Shown here: positions 7,653 to 16,033 of the stretch, piece by piece | Numbering within the stretch: the first letter of the stretch is position 1 | Layout: each line of letters opens with the position of its first letter | Origin: Roseomonas aeriglobus | Lineage (GTDB): Bacteria > Pseudomonadota > Alphaproteobacteria > Sphingomonadales > Sphingomonadaceae | Direction: 5' to 3' | Length of the DNA: 64,000 bases | Assembly (NCBI GenBank): GCA_016937575.1 | Contig: JAFHKN010000002.1 | Location: forward strand, 558,001 to 622,000 | Made by a program: the position numbers and the translations under genes | The notes under the pieces: generated by a model | Seen by the model: the letters and a program-made list of their open reading frames with translations, nothing else | The model's database searches: none | Told to the model about the DNA's origin: nothing

Positions 7653-9131
7653 ATGCGCGGCGGGATCATCGCAGTGATCGACGAAGGGGCCGCGCGGCTC
7701 GCGCTGTGCAACCTCATGCACCGGCTCGCTCGTCGCTACCACGAGGCGGCGCGGGCGATCACTACCGATCACCTGAAGCCGCTGTTCGAGCGCTGGAGCG
7801 AGGCGCGCGCATTGCTGGCCGCCGCAACCGGGCTCGAACCTGCCGAGGACGACGCGCTCGCGGCAGCCGAGACGGCGGACGTCGCGGCGCGAGTGGCTGC
7901 GGGACGCAACGCGCTGGTGGAGCTGATCCGGGCTGGTGAGGCGGAGCTTCGCGACACCGCCGAGGACGCACGCAGCGCCGGCATCGCGGCGGACCTGCTC
8001 TACCGGATCGACGCATCGCTGGCCGAGGTCAGCGACGACCTCTTCCGCGAACTCGGCACCCTGCGCGCCACCTGGGAGCCTGCGCCGGGGCGGTATGAGC
8101 GCTCCTTCGGGCTCGGTCGCATGACCACTGGTATCCCCGGACTGACCCAGCCGCAGTCGCGCATCTTCGACCTTTGGTACGCCACCAACCGGCGCGCGAT
8201 CGTCCAGCAGGACAAGGTCGTCGGCTACGGCGCCGAGCGCGACGCGGAGACCCATCTTGGCCGCTGCGGCGTTATCATCCCTCAGGCGCACGAGATCGGC
8301 TCGACCGGCTCGCCGTGGTGGCGGCGGCTCTCGCGCGGTGACGATCGGCTGAGCATCGACAGCATCGATCCGGCAGAACCCGATGACTATTGGGCAAGCC
8401 TTGTCGATCGCGTCGGGGCCGAAGCCGGTCCGGGCGATGCCGTCGTGTTCCTGCACGGTTACAATGTCAGCTTCGATGGCGCCGCGCTCCGGGCCGCGCA
8501 GATCGGGGCCGATCTCGGCCTTACCGGTCCAATGGCGTTCTTCAGCTGGCCGTCGCGCGGCCGGATCCTGTCCTACGCGATCGACGAAGCTGCCATCGAG
8601 GCGAGCGAGGCGGCGATCACGCAGTTCCTCGTCGATGTCGCCACCAGGAGCACCGCCGCCCGGGTCCATCTCGTCGCCCACAGCATGGGCAATCGCGGGC
8701 TGCTGCGCGCGGTCAACCGCATCGCTGGGAAGGCCGCGGATCGAGCGGCAAAGCCCTTCGGTCAGATCATCCTCGCAGCTCCGGACGTCGACAGCGACCT
8801 GTTCCGCGATCTCGCCGGCGCCTACGGCGAGGTCGGCACGCGCACCACCTTGTACGTGTCCGCAGCGGACCTGGCGATTCGCTGCTCGCGCCTGTTCCAC
8901 GGCGCCGCCCGCATCGGTTTCACGCCGCCGGTGGCGGTGATCGACGGGATCGACACGGTCAACGTGACCAACGTCGACCTGACGCTGCTTGGCCACGGCT
9001 ATGTCGCGAGCTGTCGTCCGGTGCTCGGCGACATGCAGCAGCTGCTGGTCAACGACCTGCCGCCGCCCCAGCGCGCCTTTCTTAAAGAGATCGCCGGCGG
9101 CGGCACGCGGCACTGGGAGATCGCCGGCTGA
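7653..9131 (+). CDS. Alpha/beta hydrolase, DUF900 (COG4782)-like, with helical N-domain
   Basis: The 492-residue protein has a helical N-terminal part (1-150, rich in Ala, Glu and Arg) and a C-terminal serine hydrolase domain. The hydrolase motifs are clear: VVFLHGYNVSFDGA (about 264-277), MAFFSWPSRGR, the nucleophile elbow VAHSMGNRG with Ser344, and LAAPDVDSD as the acid region. DUF900 proteins are esterase/lipase-like enzymes whose substrates are mostly unknown. There is no signal peptide, so the protein is probably cytoplasmic. The start ATG 7653 is the first good one but lacks a strong ribosome site. The HEXXH gene starts 41 bp downstream. Lipase-like domains do occur as effectors in defence loci, which is only a suggestion here. 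Confidence 0.75.
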   Translation: MRGGIIAVIDEGAARLALCNLMHRLARRYHEAARAITTDHLKPLFERWSEARALLAAATGLEPAEDDALAAAETADVAARVAAGRNALVELIRAGEAELRDTAEDARSAGIAADLLYRIDASLAEVSDDLFRELGTLRATWEPAPGRYERSFGLGRMTTGIPGLTQPQSRIFDLWYATNRRAIVQQDKVVGYGAERDAETHLGRCGVIIPQAHEIGSTGSPWWRRLSRGDDRLSIDSIDPAEPDDYWASLVDRVGAEAGPGDAVVFLHGYNVSFDGAALRAAQIGADLGLTGPMAFFSWPSRGRILSYAIDEAAIEASEAAITQFLVDVATRSTAARVHLVAHSMGNRGLLRAVNRIAGKAADRAAKPFGQIILAAPDVDSDLFRDLAGAYGEVGTRTTLYVSAADLAIRCSRLFHGAARIGFTPPVAVIDGIDTVNVTNVDLTLLGHGYVASCRPVLGDMQQLLVNDLPPPQRAFLKEIAGGGTRHWEIAG

Positions 9132-9172
9132 CACCCCATGTTGGCGGGCCGCCTTCTTCTTGATCGTCGATC

Positions 9173-10465
9173 ATGCCCATTCGTTCGTCCATCCTGTTCC
9201 CGAACACCTCCGCTCGCGCGGCCTACTCGCCGCGCGAGATCATTGTCCACATCGAGGAGGAGTTCGATCCCGCGCGCGCCGACGAGGCCTATCGGCGCGA
9301 CTGGTTTGAGGCGCACCTTCCCGTCCTCGTCCACGAGTTCCAGCACGGTCTCGACCATGTCGGCACGGTCGCCGGGCGCGAGCTGCTGACCTGCCTCTCG
9401 GACGCCCATTTCGGACTGGAGAGCAAGCTGGCTGGCGACAGCAGTCAGCTATGGCGGTTGGCGGCCCTTCGCGACGCCGAGCGGCGGTTCGACCGAGGCG
9501 CCTATTTCCACGAATATGACCCCGACTATCGCTGGCTGACGCCGCGGCTGCCGCGATGGCGCTGGGAATCGTCGGTCGGGCTGGCGTTCGATCACGCCGG
9601 GCGCTCCGACGCGGCTGAGCCCATCTACTTCCTGCGGTTCACCGACGTCGACCAGAACCGCTTCGTCTCACGCCAGCCGATCACGGCCGCGGCCCTGTTC
9701 GAGACCAGGGCGATGTTCGTCGAGCTGGAGCACGCGGCGCTGATCGCCTTCCGGGAGGCGCAGGGCGATGAGGAGCGTCTGAGCGCGTTCGGCCGCGATC
9801 AGGCCCGGACCTTCTACGATCCTTCGCTGACCCTCTATTCCGCGCCGGCCCATCTCGCCGCGAGCCGGTGCGGCGACGGCGATCCGCTGACGGCGTACCG
9901 CATCGCCGCGCATGCTGCCGGCGTCGTCCTCAACCTCGCGCCCGACCTCGATCTCGACGTAAGGATTCCGGACGTCTTGCGCGACGAGCGCGGTATGGAG
10001 CGCCTGCAGCAGCTTGTCGCCCGGCGAGACCCTGGCTTCCTGTTCGTCGTCCTGATCTCGGCCGCTCCGCGCTACGACGGCGACACCGATTGCTGGCTGC
10101 GCGATGCCTTGGCGGCGGCAAACTTCCCGCCACTGGACGCGATCTACGAGGCGGCGCTCGGGCACCTCGCCTATCCGAGCGTCCGCCACGGCACGCAGTT
10201 CGACATGATCTACTTCGAGGGTTGCGCCGCCGGCCACACCAACGCCGCGCGCACCCGGCCCACCCGCGGGCTCCTGGACGTTCCGACCATGAGCAGGCTG
10301 AACACCGTCGAGGGACCCTTTGCCCTGCCCAACTACTTCGCTGGCGACCGAGCGCTGGCGCCTCCGTGCGCCTCGATCCTTGAGGCCGATCGCCAGCGCG
10401 AGGCGGTGGAAGGTGCCGCGGTACTGAGCAGCCAAATGGCGGAGTTCCTGGCGGCGTGCCGTTAG
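9173..10465 (+). CDS. Hypothetical protein with HEXXH metalloprotease-like motif
   Basis: This 430-residue protein begins at ATG 9173. Residues 54-58 read HEFQH, the zinc-binding HEXXH pattern, inside LPVLVHEFQHGLDHVG, with further His62. The preceding segment VHIEEEFDP and the following helix fit a minimal zincin core, but the third ligand is not obvious. The rest (about residues 90-420) is a helical region that I do not recognise. It has no signal peptide and no membrane helix. It follows the hydrolase gene by 41 bp and precedes a truncated gene by 39 bp, so it is part of the same co-directional run. Peptidase activity is inferred from the motif alone. Confidence 0.65.
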   Translation: MPIRSSILFPNTSARAAYSPREIIVHIEEEFDPARADEAYRRDWFEAHLPVLVHEFQHGLDHVGTVAGRELLTCLSDAHFGLESKLAGDSSQLWRLAALRDAERRFDRGAYFHEYDPDYRWLTPRLPRWRWESSVGLAFDHAGRSDAAEPIYFLRFTDVDQNRFVSRQPITAAALFETRAMFVELEHAALIAFREAQGDEERLSAFGRDQARTFYDPSLTLYSAPAHLAASRCGDGDPLTAYRIAAHAAGVVLNLAPDLDLDVRIPDVLRDERGMERLQQLVARRDPGFLFVVLISAAPRYDGDTDCWLRDALAAANFPPLDAIYEAALGHLAYPSVRHGTQFDMIYFEGCAAGHTNAARTRPTRGLLDVPTMSRLNTVEGPFALPNYFAGDRALAPPCASILEADRQREAVEGAAVLSSQMAEFLAACR

Positions 10466-10504
10466 CCGGCTGCCAGCGCCCGCGCGTGTGCTAGTCCGCG
10501 CCCG

Positions 10505-10752
10505 ATGCGTTGCTCGCTGACCCGCGATGAGGTTGCCGCCCTGGTCCGGCGCGATGTCGGTCGGATCGGCGGAGGGGCCCTGAGAGCAATCCGCGCCGTG
10601 GTCGCGGAAGTCGCGGCGGCCGACGCCGGCGCCGACACGTCGAGCGAAAGCTCGCAGCTGCTGCGCTCGATCGCATTGAGGTTGTCGCCGCTGGTCGAGG
10701 AGACGGCCGCCACCCGATTGCAGGAAGTGCCGTTACTCGCGGCCGTCGGCGC
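10505..10752 (+). pseudogene. 3'-truncated gene at the end of the 5.0-10.7 kb run
   Basis: From ATG 10505 about 83 codons read as a helical protein fragment (MRCSLTRDEVAALVRRDVG..., LRSIALRLSPLVEE, LQEVPLLAAVGA) with a strongly GC-rich third codon position, like real genes here. After about 10750 the same frame simply reads the antisense of the recombinase gene and ends at 10870. The natural explanation is that this gene lost its 3' end when the recombinase-bearing DNA joined at about 10750. It starts 39 bp after the HEXXH gene and so was probably the last gene of that operon. I do not recognise the product. Confidence 0.45.
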
Positions 10753-11271
10753 CATGGCGTTGCGATACCGCCCGCCCTTGCCGCGCTCGACCCGGAGCAG
10801 CATGCGCTTGCTGTCGATGTCACGGACCTTGAGGGCGGCGACCTCGGCCGCGCGCAGTCCCGCACCATAGGCGACGGACAGCGCCGCCTGATGCTTGAGG
10901 CACGTGGTCGCGTCGAGCAGCCGCGCCACCTCGTCCCGGCTCAGCACCACCGGCAGCTTGCGCTCATGCCGCATCCGGACCAGCTTGCGCGCCAGGTCCG
11001 GCCGGTCGAGCGTCTGCGTGAAGGAGAACCGCAGCGCCGACACGATGGCGTTCATGGTCGGCGCCGGCACATCCAGTTCGCCTTGCTCGATCTGGAAGCG
11101 CCGGACGTCCTCCGCCGTTGCGGTGTCCGGTAAGCGCCCTAGGAACGTCGCGAACCGGCCGACATCGCGGATGTAGTTGCGTTGCGTCTCGCGGCCGAAG
11201 CGCCGTATCTCCATCTCGTCGATGAGACGCTGGCGTAGCGGGCTGACGGCAACAGGAATGAGGGTGGTCAT
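10753..11271 (-). pseudogene. XerD-type tyrosine recombinase, 3'-truncated
   Basis: From ATG 11271 about 173 residues match a XerC/XerD-like recombinase. There is an N-terminal SAM-like DNA-binding domain (RRFGRETQRNYIRDVGRFATFL, LRFSFTQTLDRPDLARKLVRM) and the first part of the catalytic domain (YGAGLRAAEVAALKVRDID with the first catalytic Arg, then ERGKGGRYRNAM). The homology stops dead at RNAM (10753). The frame stays open to 10462 but encodes a Ser/Thr/Ala-rich sequence without the HxxR, H or Tyr motifs. The gene is therefore a fragment and cannot be active. Genes of this type often accompany IS91-like transposases or integrative elements, but no transposase is seen here. Confidence 0.75.
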
Positions 11272-11275
11272 GGCA

Positions 11276-11296
11276 GGACTCCTTCTGGTGGAGTCC
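11276..11296. repeat. Perfect 7-bp inverted repeat upstream of the recombinase fragment
   Basis: GGACTCC, a 7-base spacer, then GGAGTCC forms a perfect stem of seven pairs. It begins 4 bp upstream of the recombinase start codon at 11271, where it could bind a repressor (for example the recombinase itself) or fold in the leader RNA and hide the ribosome site. Nothing else in the sequence decides between these. Confidence 0.5.
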
Positions 11297-11870
11297 CGAT
11301 GCTCTGCCTGCCTCCTGCCGCGCTCAATCGGCGCGCAACGCTCGTTACATTACCTCAACCGTGCCCCGCACGCCCCTCCCGCGCAGCGGGTTCGTGCTTC
11401 CACCAGCGGCAGGCGTTCGAGCCCCCTGCCCTCACTGCTGAACGAACGGCAGCTTACCCCGGTGGGTCGCCCGAAACCGGCCAGGCCGCTCTCCACCCAA
11501 TTTTGTCCGTCGGCTTCGATGCATGGGTAATCGGTTCCGGCATCTGCTCAAGGATATCAGCTGCCGGAACAGAAGCCTGACGTGAAAGCGACGGCCGGCT
11601 CCTTACATCGTCGGTAGGATTCGCCCGCGCCATGCTGGTTGCATGATTGCTCTGAAGCTCAGTTCCGTATCGGGAAACCGACAGACTCCCGCACTTAGTG
11701 TCGCAGGCCGAATTAGGCGGGGGAATGCTGTCCTCGATTGCCTTCCCACTGCGCGAGCGGTGGAAAAGGGGCCCATTGCCCGAGCGGGACCAGAGACACT
11801 TAACATCGAAAGCCTGTCGAGCGACTTCATCGGAGAGCGATTTTTGTTTTTGGGGCGGGGGGCGCAATAA
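11297..11870. other. Non-coding stretch before the relaxase, with a 9-bp inverted repeat (candidate oriT or promoter region)
   Basis: No convincing gene is present in this stretch of almost 600 bases between the recombinase fragment and the relaxase. The main structure is an inverted repeat: GTTCCGGCA at 11534-11542 and TGCCGGAAC at 11562-11570, extendable inward by CTG/CAG. Relaxase genes often lie next to their transfer origin, so this region is the natural place to look for oriT, but I see no recognisable nick sequence. The last part (about 11840-11870) is T- and G-rich and should hold the relaxase ribosome-binding region. Confidence 0.4.
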
Positions 11871-14816
11871 ATGAATTCGCCTTCGTCGAATTCGGGCGGC
11901 TCCGCCGGCCCTGTCCTACCCCCGCCCCCGCACGAGTTCTTCGTCGTCCGGCCGGACGGCAGTTGCACCCCTGCAACTGCAAAGACGCTGGGAGAGGTGC
12001 TTAAACAGCACCGCACCGAAGCCCGCAAACAAGCTAGGATCAAGCGCCACGAAAAGGCCGTTGAAATCCAGATGGCGAACGAGGATCGCGCCGCGGCACG
12101 GCGTCTGCTGCAAGAGCTGGCGGAGACGGAGCGTGACGCGATCCGCTGGGCGGCGCGACTACGGGTTCGGGTCAAACCAGAGCCGCCAAAGAGCCGCACA
12201 TCGAGTGTGCTCAAACGGGTGACGATCACGCCGACGCGCATCAAGGGCCCATCATCGCTGCGCGCCGCATCATCATGGGTGACCGACGATTACGGCAGGC
12301 GCGGTGTTATCTGGCAACAAAGCTATCTCGGTCGCAAGTCGCCGAACTTCTACCGCGGTGCTGCGCGCGACAACTGGGAATATGAGGTTCGCGACGAGGC
12401 GGTGCTGCTCGATGCGGCCGGCGAGCCCGTCATCATCTCGAACATGGGCGAGGACTGGGTCGAGATCGGCGCAGCCTGGCAGGCGCTGGAGGATGCGAGC
12501 ACGCGCAAGAACGCCAAGATCCAGATCCGCGCAATCGCACCGTTCGATGCCGACGCGAGTGAGGAGGAGACGATCGCCGCGCTCCGCCATTTCTCCAAGA
12601 CCGTGCTCGAGCCGCTCAATCTGCCGTACTCGGCGGTGATCCACCGCGCGCCCGATGGCGGCGACGAGCGCAACCGCCATCCGCATATATCATTCTCACT
12701 GCGCCCGATGCGACGGGTCGAGGCCTATTGCTGGGAGGTGGCCGACGAGGTGCGCGGTGAGCTCGACGGTCGCGACGGCGTGCAGATGCTGCGTCACCTG
12801 TGGGCGCACGCGATGTCGGAAGCTGCCGAGCAGGCGCGCAGCAACCGTCGCTACACGGGCCTTGGCTACGGTGCGCGCGGCTTGCCGTTCGAGGCGGGCG
12901 AACATCTCGGCGAAGCTAGAAGCGCGATGGCTCGGCGCGGTGAGCTTGTCTGGGCGCATGAGCGCAACCGCATCAAGAGCGCGCGCAACGCCGCACGCCG
13001 CGCGATCCGCGACGCCGACCGGAAGATCGCTGCGCTGACCAAGGTCCGTGATGCCGCCGTAGCCAGCATGTCGGCGCGAAGCGAGGGCAGCATGCGCACG
13101 CGCATTGTGAGTTCTGCGCAGCCCCACATTTCATCGGCGCGGCTGAAGAATTCCAGCCGCAGGCAAGCTAATGTAGAGATGCTGACAGTGTCGAGCGTGT
13201 CGGCCAAGACGCCACCGCTCGTGGCATCGACCGTCGGGTCGGAGAGGGAGCCGGACCGCCGCGTTCCGCTTGTGGCGAGCCAGAAGCCGCGCGTTGGTCC
13301 GATGCCGATGAAGCTTGCGGCAGACGTGGAGCGCTTCCAGCGAATGCCACGGCGCTCGATCTGCTCGCTTCAGAATGAGGCGGTTCAACCGCTGGTCACA
13401 TCACGCCAACCAGAGCCGCCGGCCCGCTTGATTCAATCGAAGCCGGCAGCTGCCCCGGCCGAGCTGAAAGTTGCGAGGGCGATCGGGGAGCGGTCACCGC
13501 CGCTGCTCGCCTCGCGTGTCGATGCCGGCTTGGTGCCGACGTTATCCGTGCGCGCGAAAGTCGCCGGGAAGCTCAAACCGCCGCTCGTGCCCTCGTCGCG
13601 GGCCTTACACACAGATCTCAATATCGCCGCCAAGATCGACGAACTGCTCCACGCGCTCTCCGCCGCGCGTGTCGAGCGCGACAATATGCGCGTCATGGTG
13701 CAGGATCGTGCGATTGCGGCCGACCGCTCGATCGCACAGCAGTCTGAAAATTCGCCCTCTGCGTCGATGGAACGAGCGCCGGTACCGCCAGCACGGCCGC
13801 GATCATCGCCGCCAGTCGGGGCCGTATCGATCGGCAGTCAGCGGCGGCGCTTCAGCCGAAGCTGGGCGTCAGACGATCGACATATCATACCGACGCGCGC
13901 GGAGCTGGAAACGCGCTACTGGCTGGAAGCGCATCCCCGGATGCCGTCCAAGGCGAACGGTACTCGTCCCCTCGATGCCGCCGATCGTCTTCAGCTCGAC
14001 CGGATCCATACCCGCGACGTCTATGTGGCCGACTATGGTGGCGAGGCAGCCCTCACCATCGACGGTGCCAAAGCACACGCGATGGGCATATCCGATGAGT
14101 GGCTTGCTCGACCTGAAATCCAGCAGTCACTCGGCGACATTCGGGCCGAGCAGCAGAAGGTGGTGACGGCACTGCTGAGCGAGGTCGATCTTCGGCCGCT
14201 CGATTTCGCACGGCACGGCATTCGTGCTTGGCCGCGTGACCTGGACCCGGATCAACTCAAGCGTCTCGACCGTTGGGCGGCAGACGATGGTTTTCAGCGT
14301 GACACGTTTGGCATCGAGCAGCGCATCCAGGCCGCGCACAACGAGCGCGAGCGTCGAGCCCGGGAGGCCACAGCGAGGAATATCACTCCAGCCAAGCCCG
14401 CCGCGGCTATCCCGGATGGGTTTGGCGGTTGGAATAGCACGCCGGCGCCACCGTTCACTGGTGAGCACCCGACGGTTCGAATGATTGCCTTCGATCGCAA
14501 GACCGGCAAGCCCACCAACCAGTTGTTGATGCTGCTCGATCTGGCGGCGACGCATCCGCGCCGCATCGTCTTCGCCACCGACGGTAAGTTAACGGCGACA
14601 CAAGGCGCCCCGGCGCTGATGCTGCCCTTGCTGCACGGATGGCGGCATGACCAGCGTGTCGCCGATCTGGTCGTCGCCACCGTTCGCGCCAGCCGTGAAG
14701 CAGGGCAGCCGGCATGGCCACCCGAGATGTTACCAGAGATGCGGGCCTACCATGCCCGTAGCTCGCAACATCCGGGTCGCGCACTGATCGATTGGAGCAG
14801 CGGACCCAGCCGGTAA
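11871..14816 (+). CDS. MobA/MobL-family relaxase with long C-terminal extension
   Basis: The 981-residue protein starts at ATG 11871. A charged N-terminal extension (1-130) is followed by a relaxase domain at about residues 135-350. It includes NLPYSAVIHRAPDGGDERNR and then HPHISFSLRP with the metal-binding His270 and His272, and a late block YTGLGYGARGLPFEAGEHLG typical of MobA/MobL proteins. Such proteins nick the transfer origin and lead the strand into a recipient cell. The middle (400-650) is low-complexity, rich in Ser, Pro and Arg. The C-terminus (660-980) is folded but unrecognised and may hold a helicase- or primase-like partner domain. No mating-pair genes are in the window, so the element is probably mobilisable rather than self-transmissible. 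Confidence 0.8.
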   Translation: MNSPSSNSGGSAGPVLPPPPHEFFVVRPDGSCTPATAKTLGEVLKQHRTEARKQARIKRHEKAVEIQMANEDRAAARRLLQELAETERDAIRWAARLRVRVKPEPPKSRTSSVLKRVTITPTRIKGPSSLRAASSWVTDDYGRRGVIWQQSYLGRKSPNFYRGAARDNWEYEVRDEAVLLDAAGEPVIISNMGEDWVEIGAAWQALEDASTRKNAKIQIRAIAPFDADASEEETIAALRHFSKTVLEPLNLPYSAVIHRAPDGGDERNRHPHISFSLRPMRRVEAYCWEVADEVRGELDGRDGVQMLRHLWAHAMSEAAEQARSNRRYTGLGYGARGLPFEAGEHLGEARSAMARRGELVWAHERNRIKSARNAARRAIRDADRKIAALTKVRDAAVASMSARSEGSMRTRIVSSAQPHISSARLKNSSRRQANVEMLTVSSVSAKTPPLVASTVGSEREPDRRVPLVASQKPRVGPMPMKLAADVERFQRMPRRSICSLQNEAVQPLVTSRQPEPPARLIQSKPAAAPAELKVARAIGERSPPLLASRVDAGLVPTLSVRAKVAGKLKPPLVPSSRALHTDLNIAAKIDELLHALSAARVERDNMRVMVQDRAIAADRSIAQQSENSPSASMERAPVPPARPRSSPPVGAVSIGSQRRRFSRSWASDDRHIIPTRAELETRYWLEAHPRMPSKANGTRPLDAADRLQLDRIHTRDVYVADYGGEAALTIDGAKAHAMGISDEWLARPEIQQSLGDIRAEQQKVVTALLSEVDLRPLDFARHGIRAWPRDLDPDQLKRLDRWAADDGFQRDTFGIEQRIQAAHNERERRAREATARNITPAKPAAAIPDGFGGWNSTPAPPFTGEHPTVRMIAFDRKTGKPTNQLLMLLDLAATHPRRIVFATDGKLTATQGAPALMLPLLHGWRHDQRVADLVVATVRASREAGQPAWPPEMLPEMRAYHARSSQHPGRALIDWSSGPSR

Positions 14817-15040
14817 GCCGGAGATGGCGAAAAGCATGAATCGCAGCGCCTCGCATTACCCCGCGAACCGACCCGTCTATGGTCGTCGCGGGAAAACCCG
14901 CACCGTGGCGCGGGTGGGTGCCGAAGCGCGCGGCGCCCGGCAGCAGAGGCCAGATCAGCAAGATGAAGAAGTGATCGGGAAGGGAAAGGGGAAAATTGGC
15001 GAACGCCTGCCGGCGCCGCCGACCCTGGAACTTTCCGATC

Positions 15041-15065
15041 CATGCGCGCGACGCTCGCGCGCATG
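15041..15065 (+). repeat. Perfect 11-bp stem-loop upstream of the exonuclease gene
   Basis: CATGCGCGCGA, loop CGC, then TCGCGCGCATG gives eleven perfect pairs with a three-base loop. It lies 10 bp before the AAGGA ribosome site (15076-15080) of the exonuclease gene. It is followed by TCCTTT but has no long T-run, so it is not a textbook terminator. Similar hairpins precede the next two genes. The rest of the 272 bp gap after the relaxase holds nothing recognised. Confidence 0.7.
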
Positions 15066-15088
15066 TCCTTTATCCAAGGATCTGCATC

Positions 15089-15928
15089 ATGCGATCGATC
15101 TATCCGCAGCGTCCAAGCGACGAACATGCGACCGAACATGTGGTCTGTTTCGACATCGAAACGGTGGTTGATGAGGAGCCAGCCGATGGGAGCTTCCCGC
15201 CATGGCCGCGCCATAAGCCAGTTGCAGCGTCGTTTCTCAGCGCCGACTGGCACCCTGACCATCGGTACGAGTTCAGGCTCGACACGCTTATCTGCGTACC
15301 CGGCGAGGAGGCCGGATTCTACGCCGGCGTTGACCGGCTGCTGCGAAAAGGAGTGACCAGCGTTTCGTTCAACGGGCGCGGGTTCGACCTGCCCGTGCTG
15401 CAAATCCAGGCGATGGCTGCGGGGCAGTTCGCTGTCGATGGTCTTAGCCACCACACCCACGCCCATCGCTATGGACCGCATCACTGCGATCTCGCGGATC
15501 AATTCTCCGGTTATGGCGGAACGCGCAGGGTCGGCTTGGCGGAAATCTGTGCGGCACTCGATATACCGGTGAAGACCAACACGCACGGATCGGATGTTGG
15601 CGAGCTTTGGCGCGCTGGCGATACAGGCGCGATCAAGCGGTACGTCGAGGAGGACGTCGTCGCGACCTACCTCGTCTGGCTGCATTGGGCGGCGTTCCGC
15701 GCTAGCGAGGAACACCGGATCGCCGAGCCGCTTGCCGACCTCTCCGCATGGCTTGAGTCCGTGTCTGAGCTCGAGCACCTGCACGGGTTCGCGACCTGCC
15801 GCCCCGCGCTCTGGGCTCGGCCGCGGGCTCTGCGCCAACGCACGAGCCGCGCGCTGATCGACGCCGAGCGGCGTGTGCGTCAGGCAGCCGACGAACGCGC
15901 GTTCGCCGGCGAACGACCCATCTTCTGA
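15089..15928 (+). CDS. Predicted 3'-5' exonuclease, PolB-like DEDDy type
   Basis: The ATG at 15089 sits 8 bases behind AAGGA, which decides the start over an upstream in-frame codon. The 279-residue protein shows all three exonuclease motifs of the DEDDy family: CFDIETVVD (Asp22, Glu24), SVSFNGRGFDLPVL (Asp100) and RYVEEDVVATYLVW (Tyr185, Asp189). It resembles predicted exonucleases related to the proofreading domain of DNA polymerase B, without a polymerase part. Carried by a mobilisable element, it may trim or protect transferred DNA, which is inference. A degenerate relative is encoded just downstream. The C-terminal 60 residues are Arg-rich. Confidence 0.8.
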   Translation: MRSIYPQRPSDEHATEHVVCFDIETVVDEEPADGSFPPWPRHKPVAASFLSADWHPDHRYEFRLDTLICVPGEEAGFYAGVDRLLRKGVTSVSFNGRGFDLPVLQIQAMAAGQFAVDGLSHHTHAHRYGPHHCDLADQFSGYGGTRRVGLAEICAALDIPVKTNTHGSDVGELWRAGDTGAIKRYVEEDVVATYLVWLHWAAFRASEEHRIAEPLADLSAWLESVSELEHLHGFATCRPALWARPRALRQRTSRALIDAERRVRQAADERAFAGERPIF

Positions 15929-15980
15929 CCGACCCCGCCGGTCGCTGACCGGCGCTCTCAACTCAACTGACGCACCTGAC

Positions 15981-16003
15981 GCTGCCGACCGATGGTCGGC
16001 AGC
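15981..16003 (+). repeat. Perfect 10-bp stem-loop upstream of the degenerate exonuclease gene
   Basis: GCTGCCGACC, loop GAT, then GGTCGGCAGC is a perfect ten-pair hairpin with a three-base loop. It ends 17 bp before the AAGGA ribosome site at 16021-16025. Its size and its placement relative to the gene match the hairpin at 15041-15065, although the stem sequences differ. Confidence 0.7.
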
Positions 16004-16033
16004 GCGGTCGCGCACGTCTGAAGGACAAGCACC

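Noticed and set aside
6639..9134. 831-codon open frame on the minus strand
   Set aside because: It is antisense to two genes with clear motifs (D...ExK protein and Ser hydrolase) and reads as Arg/Gly/Asp-rich antisense sequence typical of high-GC DNA.
10462..10752. Minus-strand continuation of the XerD-like frame
   Set aside because: The frame stays open, but the Ser/Thr/Ala-rich sequence has no recombinase motif; the plus strand is the coding-like one here.
11643..11870. Open frame of 75 codons before the relaxase
   Set aside because: Weak codon bias, no ribosome site and no recognisable motif; more likely non-coding leader or oriT region.
14824..15171. Open frame of 115 codons between the relaxase and the exonuclease
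   Set aside because: It overlaps the exonuclease start in another frame, has a composition like antisense or shifted coding, and shows no motif.
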